In this document: one piece after another, positions 8,466-18,938 of the stretch
Position numbering within the stretch: position 1 is the first letter of the stretch
How the letters are laid out: every line of letters begins with the position of its first letter
NCBI RefSeq assembly: GCF_003385515.1
Contig: NZ_QNVT01000008.1
Coordinates: 62,001-126,000 of the forward strand
Direction: 5' to 3'
Length of the DNA: 64,000 nt
DNA from: Chryseobacterium pennae
GTDB lineage: Bacteria > Bacteroidota > Bacteroidia > Flavobacteriales > Weeksellaceae
Position numbers and translations under genes: made by a program
The notes under the pieces: generated by a model
Told to the model about the DNA's origin: nothing
The model's database searches: none
Seen by the model: only the letters and a program-made list of their open reading frames with translations

Positions 8466-9929
8466 CTAGTTCTGTTTGATTTGTGGGTTATTATTAATCT
8501 CTTTATTCGGAATCTGGAATATGAATTTATCTGTTGTCAGGTTAAACCTTCCAAAGGTGTGGTTTGTTCCGGTGTATACTCTTTCCAACGGAGTATTTAA
8601 TCTCTTCATATCAAACCATGCATATCCTTCGCCCCACAGTTCAATTTTTTTTTGCAGAATAATTTCATTGATCAATTCAGGTCCTGTTTTTGTGGAAAGG
8701 ACATAGGCGTTATCTCTTTTGGATGCGATTTCGAACAAAACTTGTCTTGCTTCAGCTTCTCTGCCTTGTCTTGCCAGGGCTTCAGCTTCAATATAATACA
8801 ATGAAGAAGCTCTGATGTAGATATAATCTCCTTCAAACATGCTAGGGTCTTTAAACTTCCAGCTTACATAGGCAGGATAATTTTTTGTTTTCCCGTTAAA
8901 GCTATATTTGGAAGGCTGGCTGCCGTTGAATACTTTTTTACGGTAATCTGTATCAGGAATCGCTTCATACAGACGCTTATCAATAAGCTTATAGATCTGA
9001 GCAGCTCCTGCATACCCTTCATTGGTATTATCAAACATAGAGAAGAAAGACGCATAATAGTTTCCGGTACTCATCGTAGAAATCGTATTATGGAATCCCC
9101 AGATTACCTCAGGATTACTGAGATTGGAAAATCCAGTCGTGGTATAATCGTTTTCTGTCATCAGGGCAATACCTTGCTTACTGTCTGCAGCATATTTTCC
9201 GGCTTTTGTATAATCTCCTGTTTGCAGGAATATATCAGCCGCGATGGCTTTAGCGGTTCTTTGATCGATCTGAGCTCTGGATGGGCGGGCAAAACTTTCC
9301 AAAAGAACAATAGATTCTTCAATGTCCTGACCAATCTGAGCATAGACTTCTGCTATCGTTGATCTTGAAAGTCCCTGGCTGGGATTATTAGTAGTAAGAA
9401 CTAATGGAAGACCAAGGTCAGATGGATGGCTTTTAAAATCTTTAGCATAAAAGCGAATCAGATGAAAATAAGAATAAGCTCTTAGGGCAAGCAGCTGTCC
9501 TTTAATAGCTTTGTTCTTAGGGTTTGTATCATCTTTCAAGTCATTAAGAAGTTTATTGATAATGAATATTCTTGCATAAAAAGTGGTCCATACGATTTCT
9601 GAAGCCAAATTACTCGCATTGGTAGCTTCATAATTATAAAACATTCCCAAATGCTGATTTTTTGCCTGGATCACATCATTAGACATTAAATCGGCACCTG
9701 CCTTTATTCCCATAATACCGAAATCTGAATGAGACGAGATGTTTCCACCGGCACCATTACTGCGAAGATCAAGGTAAATTCCGCCAAGAATCTTTTCCGG
9801 CTTCGACTGATCATCATTCAGCTGCTCACCGGAAATATCACCCTCCGGTAATGTATTGAGATCATTAGCACAGCTGGTTGTGATAAGACCTACGGCTAAA
9901 GCTGATATAAAGTATTTTATTGCTTTCAT
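8466..9929 (-). CDS. SusD/RagB-family outer-membrane lipoprotein
   Basis: Surface lipoprotein that captures a nutrient and hands it to its SusC partner. Lipoprotein signal with LITTSC (lipidated C20) followed by an acidic stretch (ANDLNTLPEG). The body (487 residues) has SusD landmarks: tetratricopeptide-like helices in the N-terminal half, including LLALRAYSYFHLIRFY, and the C-terminal RagB signature YYIEAEALARQG, ELWGEGYAWFDMKRL and the final FQIPNKEINNNP. It begins 8 bp after the SusC frame ends, the normal susCD arrangement. The ligand is unknown and no glycosidase is nearby. If the interrupted SusC is really inactive, this protein has no porter in this locus. Confidence 0.93.
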   Translation of the reverse strand: MKAIKYFISALAVGLITTSCANDLNTLPEGDISGEQLNDDQSKPEKILGGIYLDLRSNGAGGNISSHSDFGIMGIKAGADLMSNDVIQAKNQHLGMFYNYEATNASNLASEIVWTTFYARIFIINKLLNDLKDDTNPKNKAIKGQLLALRAYSYFHLIRFYAKDFKSHPSDLGLPLVLTTNNPSQGLSRSTIAEVYAQIGQDIEESIVLLESFARPSRAQIDQRTAKAIAADIFLQTGDYTKAGKYAADSKQGIALMTENDYTTTGFSNLSNPEVIWGFHNTISTMSTGNYYASFFSMFDNTNEGYAGAAQIYKLIDKRLYEAIPDTDYRKKVFNGSQPSKYSFNGKTKNYPAYVSWKFKDPSMFEGDYIYIRASSLYYIEAEALARQGREAEARQVLFEIASKRDNAYVLSTKTGPELINEIILQKKIELWGEGYAWFDMKRLNTPLERVYTGTNHTFGRFNLTTDKFIFQIPNKEINNNPQIKQN

Positions 9930-9937
9930 AATTTCTT

Positions 9938-12892
9938 TTAAAATGTTAGTTTAAAACCAAGTGAAACACTGGATAGTAAAGAGTATTTATAGGCATCAGA
10001 TACCCCTGTTAATGCAGCTCTCGGATCATATCCCTTTCTTTTGGACCATAAGTACAGGTTGTTTCCTGTAGCATAAATCTTTAATGCTGATAAACCAATC
10101 TGTTTTGTGAAAGTTTCAGATAGCTGATAGGATAAAGTCACATCCTGAAGACTGATATAATCGGATTTGATCAGATAAAGTGTAGAATTTTCATTCTGAC
10201 TGGTCGAAGTAAGATCTACACGCGGTAAAGCAGCATTGGGATTTTCCGGAGTCCATGTCTTATCAAGATCCGTTTAATAATTGGAAGCATAAGCATCAGA
10301 GTGGAATAAACTTCTGTAGATGTTATCATACCCGTATCCGCCAAACTGATAAGCGAAATTAACAGAAAGATTGAGCCTTTTATAGGTAATATCTGTTCCA
10401 AATCCACCATATACTTTAGGGATAGCAGATTTTCCTGTGTTGTAATCACTGGCTTCCTTAAAATTATTGGTAACTGTTTTTACAACTTGCTGAGTGGCTG
10501 GGTCAATAGAATTTTTATACCATAATGCATCACCGTTTACAGGATTTACTCCTGCAAATTCTTTCAGGTAATAATTATATCGGTCGCCACCTTCAGTTAA
10601 GATAAACAATCCTGAAACCAGTCCTGTAGCTCTTTGTTCGGCAGGCAGTTTTGTAATCTTGTTTTTATAATGGGTAGCATTGGCATAGAAATTCCACTGA
10701 ACGTCATCTGTACGGAGAATATCTACACTAATGTTAGCCTGAACTCCTTTGTTGTACATATCTCCGATATTTCCATATTTCACATAGGAACCAGAATTGG
10801 ATATAGGCAGTGGAAGAGTATAGATCATATCCGATACCTTTCGTTCAAAATAATCCGCATTCAGATTCACTCTGTTACTGAACAAAGCAATTTCAAAACC
10901 GGCATTCAGGTTTTTGGATGTTTCCCATTTTAAGTCTCTGTTTCCTTGTTTCTTCAGAGAAAGTACAGGTTTTCCATCACCAAAATCATTGATTCCGTAG
11001 ATGTCCTGATAAGCGTAGTAATCTCTTGTAGTGTTATTCAGAAGGATGTTGTCATTGCCCTGTTGTCCGTAAGAAGCTTTTAACTTCAAAGCATTAATGA
11101 TGCTGTTGTCTTTAAGGAAATCTTCCTTGGCAACATTCCATGCAGCTCCTAATCCGTAAAATGTACCCCATCTGCTTTCCGGAGCGAAGACTGAAGAACC
11201 ATCTCTACGAACATTCGCGTTAAAGAAATACTTATTGTCATAGTTGTACAGTAATCTTGAGAAATAACCTTCTACAGCATATTCATATCCGTTTCCTGAC
11301 AGTTCTGTGATCTTTACGGCATTATCAAAAGACGATGAATCCGGTAATAAAAGCTGTTGTTTGGTTCCTGAAAATCCTTCGTTCTTCGTTTTATTCAGTT
11401 CATGACCAACAAGAATATTGAAGTTGTGTTTATCAAATTTCTTCTGGTAGGTAAGCAATTGCTGATGATTCAGCGTATAATTAAATATAGATTCATGAGA
11501 AATTGTTCCACCCACAGATGAAGACGTTCCCCCCAGTGTATTCCCGAACTGAAGGTTTTTTAAATTTTCAAGATAAGCCCCGAAATTGTAAGTGAAATCC
11601 AATCCTTTGATGATTTCATAATTTAACCCCAGATTGGCATTGGTGATATTACTGACCCTTTGAGATTTATCCTGTTGAAGATTTCCCACTGGATTCTCAA
11701 AAACAGCGTAGGATCTTGTAGAGCCATTAGGGCCCTGCCCGTCACCATAATCATATAAAGCATTTCCGTGGTTATCATAGAGCTGTTGGTAGTTATCGTT
11801 TCTAAGAAAAACCGGATAAAAAGGAGCTATATTTCTGGCAAACTGAAATGGATTGGAAAAACCTCCCGTTTCTCCGAAGTTCTGCTTGCTGTACGTATAA
11901 GAAAGCGCCGTTGTTAATTTCAACTTTGGAGTGATAGAGTAGTCCACATTGGATCTGACTCCGAATCTTTCAAAACCGGATGAAATAAGATATCCCTTAT
12001 CATCCAGATAATTTAAAGAAGTATATGATTTTACCTGATCCCCACTGGCGTTAATCCCCACAGTAGCTTCTCTTCTGAGAGCAGGTTTAAAAAGTAGTTT
12101 TTTCCAATTATCCTGATAAAGTAGTTTAGCTTTAGAATTAAAAGAGCCGTCCTGTGCTATGAGTTCATTAAAGGGAACATTGTAAACATTATATCCCAGT
12201 CCGTTCAGAGCAGTGATTCCTGCTGCATGAGGAGTATTCCCGGAAGGAATAGCACCCGGTTGCAGTGATTTTGCAACTTCCCCGATTCTTCCTCTGTTAT
12301 AGTAGGCAGTATAATATTCCTGTGGTGAAGTATATACTGAGTAATCCTCAATAGACCTGAAGTTAACCCCGGTTTTTACATCAATATCAACACTCAGTTT
12401 CTTGTTTTTTCCTCTTTTGGTATTCACTATGATGACTCCATTGGCTCCTCTTGAGCCATATAAAGCATTGGAAGAAGCATCTTCCAGAAAGGAAATACTC
12501 TCAATATCTGCTGAAGAAATACTGTTCAGGTCACCGCTGTAGGGAATCCCGTCCAATACAATTAAAGGATCACTGGATGCATTGATAGAACCAATTCCTC
12601 TCATTCTTATTGTAGGCTGGGAACCCGGCTGGCCTGAAGAAATTACCTGTACACCGGGAACTTTACCACCAATTCCCTGAAGAACGTTTCCGTTTTGAAG
12701 ATTCCCCAGATCTTTTGCCTTTAATGACTGTACCGATCCTGTAATTTCTTCCTTTTTTTGCTTTCCGAAGGCAACTACCACCACCTCTTTGATGGAAGTC
12801 TCCTGCGAAAGACTGTCTTTTTTCTGTGCAAAGCCATATTCAGCGAATAAGAGTACGGCCAATACACCAAGTTTGCATTGTTTTTTTCTCAT
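9938..12892 (-). pseudogene. SusC/RagA TonB-dependent porter interrupted by an in-frame TAA
   Basis: Outer-membrane TonB-dependent transporter. Signal peptide residues 1-22, TonB-box-like IKEVVVVAFGKQKK (34-47), plug domain (VPGVQVISSG, IRMRGIGSIN, SFLEDASSNALYGSRGANG) and a long beta-barrel. It lacks the usual N-terminal carboxypeptidase-like domain. Codon 873 is TAA (10274-10276), but the same frame continues for 111 sense codons to the natural end GFKLTF at 9941, with the conserved SusC tail (SDYISLQDVTLSYQL, KIYATGNNLYLWSKRKGYDP). Translation stopping at 873 would lose the last barrel strands and the C-terminal aromatic residue needed for outer-membrane assembly. It could also be a sequencing error. 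Confidence 0.88.
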
Positions 12893-13734
12893 TATATTAA
12901 TCTTAGGTTTAAAAAAATTGAATGTGTGTAGTACGCTTTATCTTCCGTTTAGGAAAAAAAGAGATCCCTGCCTCCCTTTTGTAAGGAGGTGTCAGAAAGA
13001 AAATGTTAAAATAGAGGAGGTGTACCCGGATTAAATCGGCTTTGAGCTTATCGGGCTTTAATTCCTACAATAATGTGCATATTTCTTCAGGAATTTATAG
13101 CATCATCATTTTACACATCATAGATTCAAAGCACATGCTCTTAGAAGTAATATTGTGCTGTGAAAGGCCTTTTCCTGTACAACCCTTATGTTGAACAGAA
13201 ATTACAGCCATGATAGTGTATAGGTAAGAATTAAAGTCATTCTTATTCATGAGAATAGAGTTTTATTTTTTTTAACTGGGTCAAAATTATCTAATAATTC
13301 ATAAAACTTTGTTAAAAGAAAGTATGAGAAAAATCATATTAGTCTACTAATTAAGTAGGGTAATTGAATAAATGATCTTGATTTGATCTTAATGTATTGA
13401 AAAACAGGTTGTTATTTTTATTTAAAAATATGAATGTCAAATCAAAAAAAAAATCATTTTAGCTGATGAATAATATTTAACACAAAAAGTCTATTGTTTT
13501 TGTAGACTTTTTGTGTATTTTACGCCCGATTTCTTTTCAGGGAGCTTTATCCCACTATCCACTCATACACCTCACGCCGGAGCAGAGAAGGATGATGAAG
13601 ATGAAAAATATGTCGTTAAAAGATTGATCATTTGTTTTTTTTCAGATCGAAACTCTTTTACAAAAAAAAATAATTATATTTTTGAATACTGTATTGGCAA
13701 AGTCTTTTTTGTCATAATGCAGGTTACTATTATT
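12893..13734. other. Long intergenic region between divergent susC and the deaminase gene
   Basis: No gene is supported in these 842 bp. Near the susC side, 12972-12990 holds CCTCC..GGAGG as an inverted repeat, and the word GGAGGTGT occurs twice, about 30 bp apart (12984 and 13015 regions). A strong hairpin lies at 13480-13516. An open frame upstream of the deaminase start can be read from 13513, but it has no signal peptide and begins inside that hairpin, so it is not taken as coding. Confidence 0.5.
13480..13520. terminator. Strong hairpin, probable terminator
   Basis: A perfect 14-bp stem (ACACAAAAAGTCTA / TAGACTTTTTGTGT) with a 9-nt loop, followed by ATTTTA. No plus-strand gene lies upstream, so it either ends an unannotated transcript or acts in the leader of the deaminase gene. 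Confidence 0.55.
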
Positions 13735-15240
13735 ATGAGAAAATACCTTACCTATATATTAATGTTGGGGTTTCCTCTGTTGGGAGCCCAAACTAAAGTG
13801 GCTGAAAAATCCACTTATCAGGAGAACTGGACATCGCTGGAGAGAGAAAATACAGCCATGGCCTTTGATGCCGATGTAAAATTATCTGATGCCGAGATTG
13901 CTTTAGACAAAAAATTATTCCAGATAAGAAAACAGTTTCTGAGTGAAACTGAAAAACAGCAGATTCCTTTATATAACCGTTCTTTTAATGAAATAAAGCC
14001 ATTAATAGAATCCAGTAAGCTGTTTAAAATTATTCAGACAATGCCCAAAGGTGGCCTGCTGCATACACACAGTGGCGGTCTGGCTAATGCCGAATGGCTG
14101 ATAGCAACGGCTAGAAAATATAAAGAATGCTATGTATATGATCAAAAAGACAGTGATAAATTTATTTTTGGGCAACTGGGCTTTTTTGAAAACGGAAAAG
14201 TTCCGGCAGGATTTGTCAGTCTTGATCAAAAGCTGAATTCAGATGCCGGTTTTGAAAAGAAACTGCATGAACTTCTCCTTTTGAAACGTGATAATCTTTG
14301 TTCCTATAACAATTATTGGATTGAATTTGAAAAGCGTTTCCAACGGATCAATCTGCTATTACCTTATCGCCCTTTCTTTAAGGAATATTATCTGAAAGGG
14401 TTTCAGGATTTGGCCAAAGATCATGTGCAGCATGTGGAGATCAGGTATGTTTTTGATGAACTTTATGATTTTGAGCATGGAAAATATCCATTGGAAAAAT
14501 CTATTACAGATCTGCAGGATATTGTAAAGCAAATGCGTCAGTCAGATCCTCAGTTCAGTCTGAAACTGATTTATTCTAGCTTTAAGTTTTTAGATTCTGA
14601 CAGCATAGAAAAACAGCTGGAAATTGCTTTTAAATTAAAGAAGCAATTCCCGGATATGATTTCCGGTTTTGATCTTGTGGCCGATGAAGCTGCCGGAAAC
14701 AGCATCAATTCTTTCCAGAAAAACTGGACAAAAATAAATGAGATCACTAAAAAGTCAGGAGTGGAAATGCCATTGTTTCTTCATGCGGGGGAAAGCAATT
14801 CTGTTTTCAATAAAAATGTACTGGATATCACCTTGCTGAATAACCAAAGAATTGGTCATGGTCTGAACCTGATTTACTTTCCAAAATCAATGGATCTGAT
14901 TAAAAAACAGAATAAACTGGTAGAAGTAAGCCCGATCAGTAACCAGGTCCTTGGATATGTGAGTGATATGAGAAATCACCCGGCAAGAGTTTTACTGAGC
15001 AATGGTGTACAATGTTCTATTAATAGCGATGATCCGGCTGTATATGGTTATGAAGGATTAAGCTATGATTTTTGGGTGGCCTATGTATATTGGGAATTGG
15101 ATATGAAAGCTTTGAAGAAATTGGTTTTCAATTCAATTAATTATTCTTCTTTAAATAAAAATGAGAAAAAACAGGCAGTAGAATATCTGAATGCTCAATG
15201 GAATGATTTTGTTCAAAAAGCCAATGGAGAATTAAATTAA
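13735..15240 (+). CDS. Exported adenosine deaminase-family protein
   Basis: Metal-dependent amidohydrolase of the adenosine deaminase family, probably converting adenosine to inosine outside the cytoplasm. The start MRKYLTYILM gives a signal peptide ending at about residue 19 (LLGAQ); 501 residues. Metal ligands H110 and H112 are in LLHTHSGG, the substrate/zinc His in FLHAGES, and the final metal Asp in INSDDPAVYG. RIGHGLNL carries the catalytic-region His. The N-terminal 100-residue extension and the export signal resemble secreted ADGF/CECR1-type deaminases rather than the compact cytosolic enzyme. It is monocistronic and is followed by a bidirectional terminator. Substrate specificity is inferred. 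Confidence 0.88.
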   Translation: MRKYLTYILMLGFPLLGAQTKVAEKSTYQENWTSLERENTAMAFDADVKLSDAEIALDKKLFQIRKQFLSETEKQQIPLYNRSFNEIKPLIESSKLFKIIQTMPKGGLLHTHSGGLANAEWLIATARKYKECYVYDQKDSDKFIFGQLGFFENGKVPAGFVSLDQKLNSDAGFEKKLHELLLLKRDNLCSYNNYWIEFEKRFQRINLLLPYRPFFKEYYLKGFQDLAKDHVQHVEIRYVFDELYDFEHGKYPLEKSITDLQDIVKQMRQSDPQFSLKLIYSSFKFLDSDSIEKQLEIAFKLKKQFPDMISGFDLVADEAAGNSINSFQKNWTKINEITKKSGVEMPLFLHAGESNSVFNKNVLDITLLNNQRIGHGLNLIYFPKSMDLIKKQNKLVEVSPISNQVLGYVSDMRNHPARVLLSNGVQCSINSDDPAVYGYEGLSYDFWVAYVYWELDMKALKKLVFNSINYSSLNKNEKKQAVEYLNAQWNDFVQKANGELN

Positions 15241-15335
15241 TAGTCATTATGAGTGCAACTTATAGGGCTAAGCACTTTTATAATGAGGTGAATAGTACTG
15301 TTGTCAGTCTTTACAATAGATTTATATAAAAACTA

Positions 15336-15363
15336 AAGGTGAGTTTCTAAACTCACCTTATTT
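15336..15363. terminator. Bidirectional intrinsic terminator
   Basis: An 11-bp stem (AAGGTGAGTTT / AAACTCACCTT) with a two-base apex, T-rich on both sides. It sits between the convergent deaminase (+) and serine hydrolase (-) genes. Confidence 0.85.
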
Positions 15364-15426
15364 TGTACTGCAATGTTTTCGGATATTGCTTTTTAGAATG
15401 CAGATTTTCTTTATTATGAACTATAG

Positions 15427-16989
15427 TTAATTCTTAACCCTTTGTAAATTCAAATCCTGAAAGTCGAAACTAAAGTCTATATTAGGGGAGATTCCCTTCA
15501 TTTTTATGCTTTGAGCTTTTCCTTCTTCATCTAAATTAAACATAGCAAAGGCATCACAGTTCATATCTTTATAATCCCATTTAATTGCAAAGGTATTTGC
15601 TTTATAAAAACTCATGGGCCCGTTTAGCTTTGGTGATCGATAAGATTTAAACCATAATTGATTTCCCTTTAAGAATATTTCTATTTTTCCAAACCATTTA
15701 TCTTCATACAGTCCAATTAAATCCTCATTTTTTATTGTTGTATTTTTTGCTTTGCTTACTGTTTCCCAAACCTTTTTAGTGACCTCATCTCCAGATTCTT
15801 TTTGAGATTGAAAGTAGGCAGTATACTTATCTACCCATCCGTAATTGTTGAGGCCTAAATAGCTGTCAATAATGGTTTGACTCACTGAAGAGAAAACACC
15901 GGAGCCGCCATTTTCTGTATTGGTGAGAATAACAATACCCAAATTTAAGTCTGGAATCATGGTAACAATAGAAAGCATTCCGGGTAGCCCGCCGGTGTGA
16001 GAAACACTGAGGTTTCCTTTTATATCAGATAAATTCCAGCCTAAACCATATCCATTAAAATGTTGGTTATACCTTGGGTTAGGATTAATTTGATCAACAG
16101 TATGAATGGTCCACATTTCATTTTGCCTTTCCTTAGTGAAAAGCTGTTGGTCTAAACCAGAACCATACTTACCTTTGTTGAGCTGAACAAGCATCCATTT
16201 AGACATATCATCAACGTTGGAGATTATCCCTCCGGCAGCTCCATTAACCATCGCCCCATATAAAGATATTTTTTTTATAGCCCCGGATTCTGAGGAATGG
16301 GGAGAAGCCATTAAACTTATATCTTTTACCTGACTGATGGAACTGAAAGAATTTTGCATTTGCAGTGGTTCCATAATGCGCTTTTGAACAAAGGTTTCCC
16401 AATTCATCCCGCTTACTCTTGCAATAACTTCGCCTGCTATCAAATACAGTTGATTATCATAATTAAATTGGGTTCGGAAACCTGAAACAGGAGTAAAATA
16501 CTGGAAAGACTTTATTACATCTTTAATAGTGAAGTCTGTACCATCAGGAAACATCATTAAGTCTCCGACTCCTAAACCAAGTCCACTACGGTGACACAAT
16601 AAATCTTCTATAGTAAAATTTTCTGTCACATAGTCATTATACATCTTAAATTCAGGGATGTATTTTTTGACATTATCATCCCAGGAAAGTTTTCCCTCAT
16701 CTACTAAAATAGATAATGCGGCAGTTGTAAAAGCCTTGCTATTGGAAGCAATTTCAAAGTTCGTATGTTCATCAATAGGTGATTTTGTATCTATTGATTT
16801 TACACCATAACCTTTTTTGTGAATTATCTTTCCATCCTTTACAATGGCTACAGCCGCTCCTGCAACATGGAACTTTTCCATTGCATTATCAACAAGAACA
16901 TCTACTTCTTTGGAGGTTATTTGAGCGGATAAACTGCTGCTTGTAAATAGTATAGTAATGATGAATAGAGACAATTTTATTTTTGTCAT
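15427..16989 (-). CDS. Exported serine hydrolase, beta-lactamase class C fold with C-terminal DUF3471-like domain
   Basis: Periplasmic or secreted serine hydrolase (D-aminopeptidase/esterase/PBP-like group). Signal peptide 1-22. Catalytic S82-N-S-K85, Y177-D-N179, and the third motif SHTGGLPG (about residue 345). After the 380-residue catalytic domain comes a beta-rich C-terminal domain (about 425-520, GLYEDKWFGKIEIF) resembling DUF3471, common in this subgroup. Length 520 is normal for the two-domain form. It is monocistronic and unrelated in position to the other serine hydrolase at 4.8 kb. Substrate unknown. Confidence 0.88.
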   Translation of the reverse strand: MTKIKLSLFIITILFTSSSLSAQITSKEVDVLVDNAMEKFHVAGAAVAIVKDGKIIHKKGYGVKSIDTKSPIDEHTNFEIASNSKAFTTAALSILVDEGKLSWDDNVKKYIPEFKMYNDYVTENFTIEDLLCHRSGLGLGVGDLMMFPDGTDFTIKDVIKSFQYFTPVSGFRTQFNYDNQLYLIAGEVIARVSGMNWETFVQKRIMEPLQMQNSFSSISQVKDISLMASPHSSESGAIKKISLYGAMVNGAAGGIISNVDDMSKWMLVQLNKGKYGSGLDQQLFTKERQNEMWTIHTVDQINPNPRYNQHFNGYGLGWNLSDIKGNLSVSHTGGLPGMLSIVTMIPDLNLGIVILTNTENGGSGVFSSVSQTIIDSYLGLNNYGWVDKYTAYFQSQKESGDEVTKKVWETVSKAKNTTIKNEDLIGLYEDKWFGKIEIFLKGNQLWFKSYRSPKLNGPMSFYKANTFAIKWDYKDMNCDAFAMFNLDEEGKAQSIKMKGISPNIDFSFDFQDLNLQRVKN

Positions 16990-17063
16990 AATTGATTATT
17001 TTATATCATGGTTTTATTGACCACTAAACCTCACGATTTGAGGCAGGTGAATATTAGCAGGAC

Positions 17064-17071
17064 CAAATCTA
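17064..17071 (-). promoter_or_regulatory. Candidate -7 promoter element
   Basis: Minus strand TAGATTTG, matching TAnnTTTG, 75 bp before the serine hydrolase ATG. A single-element match only. Confidence 0.35.
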
Positions 17072-17220
17072 TTGATTAATAGGTTAATGGCAAAATATAA
17101 AACCAACTTTAAATTGTACATGTAAGCTAAATGAGAAAAGAGAGATAAAAGTGGATAGATGAAGTATTTCTTTTTCCAAATATTAAATATACTTTTGAAG
17201 AAAACTTATAATTATTGAAA

Positions 17221-17616
17221 ATGGAAGATTTTAACAGAAAAACTCAAGCCGGAGCGGTTGCTTATTTTCGTCACTGTATAAAAAATGGAGATACAGCCGG
17301 TGCTTTGAGTTGCTTTCACTCTGAAGGAGTTTATATTGACCGTGATGGGAAAGAATTAAGAGGCCTTGAAGATATACAAGTGGCTATGGAAAATATATGC
17401 GGGCTAAAACTGAATATACAGGGAGAAACTCCACATATTACAGTGATTAATGACCTTGCGATGTGGCTCGATCGATGGGAGATGACAGGTCATACTCCTG
17501 ATGGGCAACCCATAAAAATGACAGGTCATACTTCCTGTATTATGAAGAAGAGCGAAAAGGGTGATTGGCTTTGGCTCGTTGATAATCCCTTTGGTTCTGC
17601 AATTCTGAATTATTAG
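17221..17616 (+). CDS. SnoaL-like / NTF2-fold protein
   Basis: Small cytoplasmic protein of 131 residues with the SnoaL/DUF4440 NTF2-like fold: the helix AVAYFRHCIKNGDTAGALSCF, then SEGVYIDRDGKELRG and beta strands ending in WLWLVDNPFG. Such proteins act as polyketide cyclases, isomerases or stress proteins; the actual role is unknown. The ATG at 17221 was preferred over a TTG two codons upstream. A very strong terminator follows, so it is a single-gene transcript. Confidence 0.8.
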   Translation: MEDFNRKTQAGAVAYFRHCIKNGDTAGALSCFHSEGVYIDRDGKELRGLEDIQVAMENICGLKLNIQGETPHITVINDLAMWLDRWEMTGHTPDGQPIKMTGHTSCIMKKSEKGDWLWLVDNPFGSAILNY

Positions 17617-17640
17617 TTTTTTTGGCTTTGAAGATATTGA

Positions 17641-17676
17641 ATCCGGCAGGCATCTACGATGCCTGCCGGATTTTAC
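17641..17676 (+). terminator. Intrinsic terminator
   Basis: A perfect 14-bp stem (ATCCGGCAGGCATC / GATGCCTGCCGGAT) with a 3-nt loop, followed by TTTAC, 25 bp after the SnoaL-like gene. Confidence 0.9.
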
Positions 17677-17843
17677 ATTCTCCGGACTTGTATTATTTTT
17701 AAGTCAGAAATCTTATTCAAATTTCTGTAACAGAGATTCTGTTACAACTTCCCTTCATTGAGATACTCTGATCTTTTATGCTTTTCGGAACTTTGTCCTA
17801 CCAAAACAACAGAATATAATATTAACCAGAAAAGTAAAACAAT

Positions 17844-18779
17844 ATGCAAACAATATTAGGAGCCAATGGACAGATTGGCGAAGAGCTGGCAAGAGAATTA
17901 AAAAGAAACTTTACTTCAGATATTCGGATTGTAAGCAGAAGCGCCCAAAAAGTAAATGATACTGATGAGGTGTTCTCTGCGGACTTATCTATCCGTGAGA
18001 AGGCTATTGAAGCGGTAAAAGGAAGTGAGATTGCTTATTTCACATTAGGTCTTCCAATAAGCTCAGACCTTTGGGAAAAACAATTTCCTTTAATTCTTCA
18101 AAATGTGATAGATGCCTGTAAGATCAACGGGACTAAGCTGGTATTCTTTGATAATACGTATATGTATCCGCAGGATGGTCGCGTTTTGAATGAAAATACA
18201 ATATTTGCTCCGGTGGGAAGAAAAGGTAGAGTAAGACGGAAAATGGCAGAAATGATATTGAAAGAAATAGAATCCGGTGAGCTGGAAGCCGTCATCTGCC
18301 GTGCTCCGGAATTTTATGGCCCGGGAAAAACACAGAGTATTACGAATACATTGGTTTTTAATAATATCAAAGAAGGTAAAAAACTTAAAGTTCCATTGAG
18401 CACAAATAAGAAAAGGAGCCTTATCTGGACTCCGGATGCAAGCCGGGCAACTGCTTTAATTGGAAATACGCCTGATGCATTCGGGCAAACCTGGCATCTG
18501 CCGGTAGATAAAAGTCATCCAACCTATAAAGAATTTATACGGATTGCTTCCGGAATTTATGGTAAAGACCTGGAGTATTCAGCAATATCTAAATTCGTTT
18601 TTAAAATCGGGGCTTTATTCAATAAAAAAATAAAGGAATTATTGGAATTATTGCCAAGGTATGAACATGATAATATCTTTGATGATTCAAAGTTCAGAAT
18701 ACGATTTCCTCAATTTCAGGTAACCACTTATAAAGAAGGAATCAATCAGATTAAAAGTGGGCAGCTTTTAGGAAAATAA
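17844..18779 (+). CDS. NAD(P)-dependent epimerase/reductase (atypical SDR)
   Basis: Cytoplasmic Rossmann-fold protein of 311 residues. The nucleotide-binding loop is at the very start, GANGQIGEELA (residues 6-16), of the GxxGxxG type. FFDNTYMYP supplies the active-site Tyr region and RAPEFYGPGK the later epimerase-family motif. It belongs to the NAD-dependent epimerase/dehydratase group (NmrA/atypical SDR side); the substrate is unknown. It is followed after 159 bp by an AraC regulator on the same strand, which may control it. Confidence 0.85.
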   Translation: MQTILGANGQIGEELARELKRNFTSDIRIVSRSAQKVNDTDEVFSADLSIREKAIEAVKGSEIAYFTLGLPISSDLWEKQFPLILQNVIDACKINGTKLVFFDNTYMYPQDGRVLNENTIFAPVGRKGRVRRKMAEMILKEIESGELEAVICRAPEFYGPGKTQSITNTLVFNNIKEGKKLKVPLSTNKKRSLIWTPDASRATALIGNTPDAFGQTWHLPVDKSHPTYKEFIRIASGIYGKDLEYSAISKFVFKIGALFNKKIKELLELLPRYEHDNIFDDSKFRIRFPQFQVTTYKEGINQIKSGQLLGK

Positions 18780-18938
18780 TAAAATTGTAACTTAGTATGA
18801 GTTATCTTTTTAAACCACATAAGCGCATAGAAAATGCTGAAATATTAGTAGATCAAAAGTATTTTTATGAGATTTTTAGCGTCCTGTAAAGCCTAATATA
18901 TCTATTTGGTTTAAAAAAATATAAATCAGAAATCAGTA

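Noticed and set aside
12970..13030. CCTCC/GGAGG repeats upstream of susC as a riboswitch
   Set aside because: No known aptamer core could be matched; kept only as a description of the intergenic region.
13513..13734. Longer N-terminal extension of the deaminase gene
   Set aside because: The extension starts inside a strong hairpin and would bury the signal peptide; the ATG at 13735 gives a normal export signal.
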